From Prosopocoilus inquinatus (lineage: Eukaryota; Arthropoda; Insecta; Coleoptera; Lucanidae): DNA of 64,000 nucleotides. The notes under the pieces were generated by a model. That model saw only the letters and a list, made by a program, of their open reading frames with translations, was not told where the DNA came from and did not search any database. Numbering within the stretch: position 1 is the stretch's first letter; each line of letters begins with the position of its first letter. The stretch lies in NCBI GenBank assembly GCA_036172665.1, contig CM069874.1, positions 48,280,707-48,344,706 on the forward strand. Reading direction: 5' to 3'. Positions 56,417 to 64,000 of this stretch are shown here, one piece after another. The position numbers and the translations under genes were made by a program.

Positions 56417-57193
56417 TAGGCCATTAGTCCACACTCCGATGGTAATTTCTTCTAGTGGAACTAGTAATTTAATCAGTTGCAAAATATAAAAGAAAACGTT
56501 ATGCATTTTTCTCTCCATTATAGAATTTTATACAACAAAGTATCAAGATATTCTCTTTATGCTTATAGAAGTTGTTTATTTATTTACTTCAAAATTAAGT
56601 AATAATTTTACCACAAACGTACGAAAATATTTTTCAGGTTAAGATGAGGCTTTTGAAAGAAGTTCAACAATTGAGTTGAAAAATGTCTACAACACCTTTT
56701 TACACATAATTGTAGAGAATTTCACTTTATCATTTCTCTCTGTTTATATCCAATTCTTTAATTTAATTCTTTTAATTTATCCAGTTTCCGGCTTTTTTGT
56801 ACACATATGAATAAATTATTCCCTCGCACTAAACTTTTTGTGTTTCTTCATTCTTCATTCTTCATTCATACATGAACGTATGGAAATCAGATTATAATTT
56901 CTTTTTGTCAAAGAAAGTGCGTCACTGGTGGAAAGTAATAAAAGGCTAAGACGATACACTTCTAAAAAAATACTCCTAATAGATTTTGCATGTGGATCCC
57001 ATAAGTTTCTAATAAACTTCAAGACTTGATTTTTTATTAAAATGAAATTAACTACGCTCTCTGCAGATTACCAGAGTTGGAAACTGCGGATGTTCACGTC
57101 ATTGTTTCAACGGCACGCCATGCATCATAAAAATACACCGAATGGGCACACCGTTGTAATGGGATTAATAAAATCATCTATACGATCCTACTA
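56417..57193. other. No gene recognised
   Basis: AT-rich. A short triplication of CTTCATTCTTCATTCTTCAT occurs near 56850. Confidence 0.35.
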
Positions 57194-57309
57194 TAGGATT
57201 TTCCAATAAGTGCGTCAGAACTTTCAAATGAGACATTCTGATAACTACAAGTGATAATCCTTTGATCTTTATTTTATTTTGAAGAACAATTGATGACATT
57301 ATGTTTTAA

Positions 57310-57432
57310 AAATAATATCGTTTAAATGTCTTCCTCGACTTCGCCTCACTGGACCCAATTTGCGACTATTCTTTCACACATATCGGGTGGTACATTAGTA
57401 ATGCTGTTTTGAAAGTTCCGTTTAAGAAAGGG
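57310..57432 (-). pseudogene. C-terminal remnant of a D,D41D transposase
   Basis: One minus-strand frame gives NFQNSITNVPPDMCERIVAN and another, one base off, gives RSRGRHLNDIIF. These correspond to the end of the intact 14786-15871 protein (DLCARVIENWV ... RSRGGHLNDIIF). Confidence 0.8.
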
Positions 57433-57672
57433 AATTGTTTGTGGTTTATTTTTTTTTAAATTATGCTTGTTTACAAACCCGCTGAGTCAGAAATGTACTT
57501 AATCGGAAAACAATATCTTTTCTGCAAAAAAATGGATCGACCTTCAACTGCTCAAGAGCCTTTGGCTTAAAATCTCTGAGTGATTTGATCTTTATAAGCC
57601 TTCAAATGGAAATGTCTATGAAAACTTCCTTGTCCATATTATCTTGACACAATATACTGAACTCATTTGTTA

Positions 57673-58933
57673 CGTGGGCTGCTGGAAAAGTTTCTGGAAA
57701 CGGTATGAAAAAACAGATACGAAACTTAGTAAACGGTATCATCGTTTTTCGAAGTATTCGCCTTTGACGTCTATACACTTTTGCATACGCTCGAACCAAT
57801 TTCTAAAGCACGTTTTCCACTCTAAAGATGGTATGTACCTCAGAAACCAGTGTCCGGAATGTTTCAACCGCTGCTTCAGTCGACGAAAATCGCTCACCAC
57901 GCATTCTATTTTTGATATTTGAGAACAAAAGGAAATCATTAGGTGAATATGGACAATGAGTCATTAATTCAACATTTCTGTTGGACAAAAAAATCAACTG
58001 TTTGACGGGCTGAGTGAGAGCTGGCGTTGTCATGATGGAGAATAATTCGTCGATTTCGATTGTTTCTTCTTATTTGATCGATGACTTCCGGCAAACAAAT
58101 TGTAGTATACCAATCAGCATTCACGGTTTTTCGATTCTCTAAAGCCACGGTTGCTACATGTCCAGTTAAAGCAAAGAAACAAGTAATCATTTGCTTCGCA
58201 GCACTGCCTGAACGGACAACTTTCGTTGGTTTTGGTTCATTTTGGAATACCCAAACGGTAGATTTCTGGCTCGTACGAACAGATCCACGTTTCGTCACCA
58301 GTAACGATGTTATAAACTAAATTTGAACGACCTCCATGGAATTTCTTGAGCATTTCTTCGCACCATTTGACACGACTCTGCTTTTGCGCTTCTGTTAAAT
58401 TATGTGGGATCCAACGACTGCAAAGCTTTTGTACGTTGAAATGATGATGCAAAATCTGGTGTATTGCTTTCATGTCAATGCGTAAGGATGCTTGAATCTC
58501 ACGGTATGTCACATGCCGATCTCGCTCAAGCGTTTCACGCACAGCATCTACATTAGTGGCAACAACAGACCTTCACGAAACTCGTCACTGAGAGAGGTAC
58601 GTCCACGCTGGAATTCGGCAAAACAATTATAAACCCTGCTCTTTGATGGTGCTTCATCTCCAAAAGCCAAATGAAGCCGATCGAGGCATTGTTTCGGCGT
58701 TAGACCACATTTGAAATCGTAAAAAATCATGGCACGAAAATTTTCACGCGAGATTTCCATGTTTACACAAAATTACTTTTTCTGAAATGCTTTACAAACA
58801 AAACTAGTTCGCTTGGATAGGAACTAACATTAGAATTATAGGCGAAAAACGTCAAATTTTTCAAATATGACAATTAATAAACGCTAACAATTTTAGACCT
58901 ACTAGATTCCAGAAAATTTTCCAGCAGCCCACG
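57673..58933 (-). mobile_element. D,D34D mariner copy c, full length but decayed, 1261 bp
   Basis: Both TIRs are present: CGTGGGCTGCTGGAAAAG at 57673 and the mirrored CCAGCAGCCCACG ending at 58933. The left flank is TA (57671-57672); the right flank is TT, a degraded duplication. It is the only copy of the family in this window that retains its 3' end. It lies inside the D,D41D derivative 57194-59012. Confidence 0.9.
57739..58760 (-). pseudogene. Mariner transposase copy c, several frameshifts
   Basis: The minus-strand ATG at 58760 starts MEISRENFRAMIFYDFKCGL. A deletion after DEFREG shifts the frame. The next frame carries VTGDETWICSYEPE (first Asp), and another carries CFFALTGHVATVALENRKT, RRIILHHDNASSHSARQT (second Asp). 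The third block is shortened to HCPYSPNDFLLF, lacking the DLSP of copy b, which is a 12-base in-frame deletion. The end reads NWFERMQKCIDVKGEYFEKR. D-34-D spacing is inferred by comparison with copy b. Confidence 0.9.
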
Positions 58934-59012
58934 TTTCAAGATTTACCATTTACATCCCAAATTAATCTTGTTTTTGGAATTAAAGTTGTGACGCACATAT
59001 TGGAAAACCCTT

Positions 59013-59339
59013 TACATAGGACCACGCGGCCAGAGGTTATTTAAGTTTGTAATCTCGGGAATTGATAAAGTAGTGCATTTTTATGGAAGATGATTTTTAA
59101 ATCATTAACTTCCTAATTCCAACTTTTTACTAAAAGTAGAATATAGTAGGACCTTCATAACCGAATGTGCCCTAATCCCTAATCCGAACAGCGTTAATTC
59201 AAAGCCATAACCCGAACAACGCCTCGCTAAACCGAACAACAAAGTGATTCCCGCCGGAAATCCCTTGGATTCATGTTTTCTTAGCAATGCCTTGCTTATT
59301 AACTGTTAGCTAATTTTCTAGGTTTCTAATTTTTCTAGG
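59013..59339. other. No gene recognised
   Basis: Short unassigned frames only. Confidence 0.35.
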
Positions 59340-59960
59340 TTGATCAGTTAGTCAGATGATTAAAAGATACAGAGAAAATGGGGCGTACCCAAGAAGACGT
59401 GGACAGGGTAGGAAGAGGAAGAAGAGATGAGAATTTTCATCGGCAACAGATTTTAAGAAACGGGAGACGTGCAAAGTTTAGAGCTTAATAATGAACTTGT
59501 AACAGTCAGAAATGTTAGGATATCAGCTGTAACTGTCAGGAAAATACTAAGTGAATCAGAAGGCTAGCCAGTGGAAGGCTTGCAATTGCAACGCTGCTCA
59601 CCACAAGACACAGAATGGCCAGATTAAGATTTACGAGAGAGCATGAACATTGATCTATAGATGATTGGAAGCGAGTCTTGTTTACCGATTAAACAAGAGT
59701 TTAAGATCACATGATCATCAAATGGTCGAGAACGAGGTCTGGACAAAAAATTTGCTGCTTGCAATATTTCTGCAAGGGAACCATTTGGTGGAGGGTCAAA
59801 ATGTTCTGGCAAGGAATCTGTTTCGACGCCCGTACAGACTTAGTTCCCATTCAATAAGAGTCAATGAATGCTCACTTTTACCTTGAGGACATTACTCTGG
59901 ACTGAAAATTACAAACCTATCGACGACTTTTGTAGTGGTGCCTTAATTTTCAACAGGAAT
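59340..59960 (+). pseudogene. Degraded Tc1-like transposase
   Basis: Pieces in several frames follow the Tc1 order: RYRENGAYPRRRGQGRKRKK (GRPR-type hook region), VRNVRISAVTVRKILSES (second helix-turn-helix), RHRMARLRFTREH, DDWKRVLFTD (first catalytic Asp, followed immediately by a stop), WWRVKMFWQGICFDARTDLV, and AHFYLEDIT. The D,D34E second and third residues were not found. Many stops and frameshifts; no TIRs were located. Confidence 0.75.
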
Positions 59961-61549
59961 TTAGAATGAACTACACCTTCGAAATCTTTATCGTCTTTAC
60001 CGTTTTAAGACTGCCAGAAAAAATATCCAGTTCACAGTATGCGGTTGATCAAAATTCGCTTGCAAACGAATAACGTCACAAAAAAAGCGTTTATTCAATT
60101 TGATTGTATGTGTACGTTCGAAACCTGCTCGGATGCACCAACACACAGCCATTCGAAATTTCAATGAAAACTCCACGTCCTCAAACGAATATTAATGAAC
60201 ACCGGTCTCCGTTCCCACATCCACCAATTTAAACAAATCGATCCTCCACCATCATCGGCATCGGAACGTAGTATGTACGACGGCATAATAAGATGTTCAC
60301 GAGCAATGCAGCTCAAGAAAGAAGGGGTCTTTGAACTTAGTTTCGACATCGTCTAAGCGCTTGTTCGTAACTCCAGCCCGATTGTGGCTCCTGGTCGAAT
60401 TTCGTCATGCGTTGCTCAGGGGTCAATGCATTTCAGGCCGAACGTAAACATTCGTTTTCGAAGCTCCTCTTATCATCTATTTACTATTAGTTACAGATAA
60501 AAAGGAAGTGATGCGTTACGTATATTGGTGTGTTTCTAAGACTCTATCAAATGTGGGATTTAATAACTTTAATCGGAGTACGTGAAATTTGGTTAGTTAC
60601 ATTCTGATAAGGATATTAAATCCCAAAGATTACCGTGGAAAGAAATTTTAAATTGAACGACTGACACCTTCTTGCAAAAGTTGATATAAAATCGTGTACA
60701 AAGTGAGACCAGGCAGGCTGTCACTGTGAATACCCATTGAGTTGATTCAATACGTCTCTGTCACTTTACCCAAGATCTTACAAATCTTGCTTGCTTGCAA
60801 GTATCAAACGGGTCAAAGTTCAACAATTTTTTTTTTAATTATTGTACAAAGTACATCGCGAAATACAAGAATTTCAGAAAAAACTTTGTATAGACTATTC
60901 TGCAATGTTGCAATTGCCTGTTTAGTTGAATCAATAAGTGAACAGAATTACAGGAAAAATCTAGAAGGAACGTAAAAGTTTGACGTAACAACGAAGTAAC
61001 ACACTTTGTTTTTAAGCCTGAAGAAGCTTCAAGTAATTTTATTAAGCCTGACGCTGGAGTATGAGTTTACTTTATAATTATGGGTTGGGGAAATATATTT
61101 TGCGCTGTTCAAATTCTAGTGAAGCGGGGAATAAAAAATATTAGACCGTAGCGTACAAACAAACGCGAGGGCTGCGAAGACAATTAACGCCGCTACAACA
61201 ATGGTGCTACTCAGTATAACAAAAAACAGAGCAATATTGCCGCAATACAAAATTACAGTTATGTAATCAACTCTTGTTTAAGTGTGTAAAGATTTTCAGA
61301 GTAAGTAGTTGACCAATCGTGCCTCGACCTCCGCCACATTGCATCATATAGTAAGAACGCCGTAAATTATTTTCACCGTCCCATTACACAACGTGCCTGT
61401 GCGATACATTTTTACGACGCTACTGAAACGATGGCGTGTACTTATTCAAATCCTATCCTTATTTATAAAACAATGGGTAAGAAATTGAGATAAATAACGA
61501 AATGTAAGGGGTGGGGGCTATATAAAAATTCAAAATCAAATTTCATGCC
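59961..61549. other. No gene recognised
   Basis: 60120-60480 is GC-moderate (CCTCCACCATCATCGGCATC) without a supported frame. The rest is AT-rich. It may include the lost 3' end of the Tc1-like relic. Confidence 0.35.
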
Positions 61550-61760
61550 CGTTTGCACCAACCACCAGGCCATAACATATTACTGGACATCATCTATAAC
61601 ATGGAAGTGAGAGGTAATGCGCTTTCGCTGATCAAAAATTTTTTAAAAGATAGGAATATATACACAAAATTGGGAGACGTCGAGAGTCATAAAGAGAAAC
61701 TCAACATTGGAATTCCGCAAGGATCAGTTTTGGGTCCAATACTATACTTGTTGTACGTAT
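61550..61760 (+). pseudogene. Non-LTR reverse transcriptase scrap
   Basis: The frame reads HNILLDIIYNMEVRGNALSL, then IKNFLKDRNIYTKLG, then LNIGIPQGSVLGPILYLLYV, the PQGS.LGP.L block just before the catalytic (Y/F)ADD box. It is cut off directly after LLYV by the start of a TACAGGGTTCGG-type MITE end, so the catalytic box is missing. Confidence 0.75.
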
Positions 61761-62340
61761 ACAGGGTTCGGCAAAGTTCTGAATTTGGTCATTCATGAAG
61801 TTATTTAAGAAAACACTAAAAATTAAACTGCGGCATATGATTACCAGGGTAAATTCCCAGAATTGAAAATTATTTTCGATAATACAGGGTGTTCCGTAAA
61901 GTTTTTGCGGACCAAGTTATATTTTTTTTAAATGAAACACCCTGTATATGATATACTTTTTGAAATGTCCTGATCGTACCCTTTCTAAAAATATAAAATT
62001 TTAATATTTTTTATTTTTAGGTTAAAGTGGTTAACAAGTTATGACTTGTAAAAATTAGCATAACTTTAACGTCCTCTCTAGCGTTAGAAGTCATTTGCAA
62101 ATAAACTTCGTGACTGCGAATGTATTTAGAAATAGGGTAATGTTATTTTCTAGTAAAAACATTTATCTCATTTCCACCATTTATACAGAGTGAATCAAAA
62201 CTCAAATGACTGAAGAACTCGATTTCTTTAAATGGTATATTCTGTATATCTTACCATGGTCGAATTCTACATTACATGCCCTTTCTAAAAATATAAGGTA
62301 CTATTATGTTATACAGCGTGGTCAAAAATTTATGATCAAC
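61761..62340. repeat. Cluster of short TACAG-ended MITE pieces
   Basis: Within 600 bp there are TACAGGGTTCGGCAAAGTTC (61759), ATACAGGGTGTTCCGTAAAG (61883) paired with its mirror GAAACACCCTGTATA (61932), TATACAGAGTGAATCAAAAC (62185) and TATACAGCGTGGTCAAAAAT (62311). All have TA at the outer side, as for Tc1/mariner MITEs. The 61885-61946 pair is a compact 60-bp inverted unit. Confidence 0.55.
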
Positions 62341-62895
62341 ACCGAAAAAATTTTGTAGAAAAATCGCTTAAATTAATTTGTTTTAATATTTTCTAATTTT
62401 TTCTTTCTTCCTATAATGATCTTTAGTATTGTTACGACCATTTTTAGAGCAAAATGGTACATAACAAAACACCATGAAGAAATCTAAATTTAATGTGAAC
62501 CAAAGTGATATTTCAGGTGTAGATTTTATTTATATTTTTTTTACAATTTTAAATTGCTGTTACTAAATTTGTAGTTCGAATGCAACAATAACTACTTAAT
62601 AATAAAAATGATAGAAAAAACAGTATTCAATTATGTAAGTCAGGACTTTAAATGATGACAATTTTTTAATGTACTTTCTAATTCTGTTTAGAAAATTATT
62701 GTTCTCACATTGTAGTAGGACGGTTGAAACTATAGCTATACTGAATACATCCTCGTAATCATGTAACATTACATGTCCTCATAAGCATGACACCGTAATA
62801 TCTGCTATAAGAAGCCGTATGTGTTATTACAAATACGATTATTAAATTGATTTCTGAGAAACACAAGTAATGTCACGCGAAAAAGTTGAAACGTA
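62341..62895. other. No gene recognised
   Basis: AT-rich. It directly adjoins the truncated end of mariner copy d. Confidence 0.35.
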
Positions 62896-63401
62896 ATGAT
62901 CATGCAAAATCTGGTGTATTGCTTTCATGTCAATGCGTAAGGATGCTTGAATCTCACGGTATGTCACATGTCGATCTCGCTCAAGCATTTCACGCACAGC
63001 ATCTACATTAGTGGCAACAACAGATGTTGATGGAAGACCTTCACGAAATTCGTCACTGAGAGAGGTACGTCCACGCTGGAATTCGGCAAACCAATTACAA
63101 ACACTGCTCTTTGAAGGTGCTTTATCTCCAAAAGCCAAATGAAGCTGATCGAGGCATTGTTTCGGCGTTAGACCACATTTGAAATTGTAAAAAATCATAG
63201 CACGAAAATTTTCACGAGAGATTTCCATGTTTACACAAAATTACTTTTTCTCAAATGCCATACAAACAAAACTAGTTCACTTGGATAGGAACTGTCAATA
63301 GAATTATAGGCGAAAAACGTAAAATTTTTCAAATATGACAGTTGATAAACGCTAACAATTCTAGACCTACTAGATTCCAGAAAATTTTCCAGCAGCCCAC
63401 G
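62896..63401 (-). mobile_element. D,D34D mariner copy d, 3'-truncated
   Basis: The 5' TIR is at the right end (CCAGCAGCCCACG to 63401) with TA at 63402-63403. The transposase starts MEISRENFRAMIFYNFKCGL (minus-strand ATG at 63228) and is open through MKAIHQILHDH, where mariner homology ends. The frame then runs into foreign DNA to a stop at 62842. Only the first ~110 residues, before any catalytic Asp, remain. Confidence 0.9.
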
Positions 63402-63403
63402 TA

Positions 63404-64000
63404 TATGTAAATATTATGTACTTATGTTAGACAGGGACAGTTGCAAACTAACACAGTTGATACCAGTGAAAAATTACTGATTGTTGTGTTGGATAAACAA
63501 CGTAGGAAACAAAAGGATAGATAGTTAACTGTAAAACAGAAAATTAGAGACTCTAAACTGTAGAAATAAATGAATAAATAAATTAAAAGAAATTAAGTGG
63601 CACTTAACTATTAAACGAGCTTAAATTTAAGTGCTTTGCACGAATATTATTTCAGTCACACTTAGCTAAACCTGTGAAGGTGAAGTTGGCACAAGAAATA
63701 TACCGATAAATATTGGCGGTATTGTTAAATATAATAATAAACTTGTTCTGTGAATTTTTATGTCTGTTGTTTAATGCGCACGTGTTCCCCTGTTACTGAA
63801 AGTTAAGTTCTGTAGATACACGTTGTATTTATCTTGTAAAACTTACATATTAAAGGTTAGTACCTATTTACATAACATGTGTTTTTCTATTTTTATAAAA
63901 AAAAAATATATAAATAGGAAAATGTATACAAATATGAAACGCACCCGGACATCCAGTTTTACAGTAGAGGAAAATTTTGAATTTAGTAAATAACCATAAA
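63404..64000. other. No gene recognised
   Basis: AT-rich, with no exons or repeat ends supported. Confidence 0.35.

Larger units (their letters stand above)
57194..59012 (-). mobile_element. Deletion derivative of a D,D41D mariner, with mariner copy c nested inside
   Basis: The ends are (T/A)AGG(A/G)TTTTCCAATA(A/T)GTGCGTCA (57194 and, reversed, to 59012), with TA next to each. The ends resemble the TIR of the intact D,D41D element at 14674 (AAGGGTTTTCCAATA). Without the nested mariner it is about 560 bp, retaining only the C-terminal transposase region (57310-57432). Confidence 0.75.

Noticed and set aside
1..64000. tRNA, rRNA, CRISPR, riboswitch or bacterial operon features
   Set aside because: No conserved tRNA boxes with a foldable cloverleaf, no rRNA-like stretches, no regularly spaced repeats with unique spacers, and the spliced gene rules out a bacterial context.

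Overview
The window is eukaryotic, AT-rich nuclear DNA, most likely from an insect. The evidence is one recognisable spliced gene (PCIF1) with consensus GT-AG introns, and a dense layering of insect-type transposons: IS630/Tc1/mariner elements of several lineages, Transib-like elements, an 8-bp-TSD element carrying a THAP gene, non-LTR and Ty3/gypsy relics, and many short 'TACAGGGTG'-ended MITE pieces. The order of insect cannot be fixed from the sequence alone. There are no operons, CRISPR arrays or bacterial features.

0-10 kb: a decayed long-TIR Tc1/mariner element (1615-3338), then the last three coding exons of PCIF1 on the + strand (3682-3971, 4025-4294, 9622-9835, ending at a TGA). The final intron is 5.3 kb and holds at least four transposon insertions, including a 1-kb Transib-like element and a Harbinger-like MITE. 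The methyltransferase motif that is NPPF in the active mammalian enzyme reads HPPY here, so this PCIF1 is probably not catalytic.

10-20 kb: hairpin and foldback MITEs, a Transib-like element (14473-17296) with an intact D,D41D mariner inside it (14674-15976, 361-aa transposase), and a THAP-carrying element (17535-19122).

20-35 kb: a frameshifted long-TIR transposon (20997-23608), copy R1 of a 1.7-kb repeat (23953-25655), a TATCGATA-rich tract, and copy R3 of the same repeat, split by a 3.5-kb Transib-like element (29688-33218) that itself contains the second THAP element (30372-31921).

35-42 kb: a minus-strand non-LTR retrotransposon (about 37200-41090) cut in two by an intact 1.94-kb D,D41D element with about 330-bp terminal inverted repeats and a 362-aa transposase.

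42-48 kb: mostly non-coding. Possible small exons lie at 45173-45272 (-) and 46012-46134/47180-47347 (+), and a gypsy-type pol relic at 47760-47969.

48-64 kb: four copies of one D,D34D mariner family (48058, 50839, 57673, 62896), all broken. A virus/Polinton-type packaging-ATPase fragment sits between the first copy and repeat R2. Further on are two large inverted-repeat structures, a D,D41D deletion derivative, a Tc1-like pseudogene and reverse-transcriptase scraps.

Apart from PCIF1, nearly everything recognised is selfish DNA. The nesting gives a relative chronology: R3 is older than its Transib, which is older than the THAP element; a Transib is older than the intact D,D41D element; the retrotransposon is older than the long-TIR D,D41D element; and the D,D41D remnant is older than mariner copy c.
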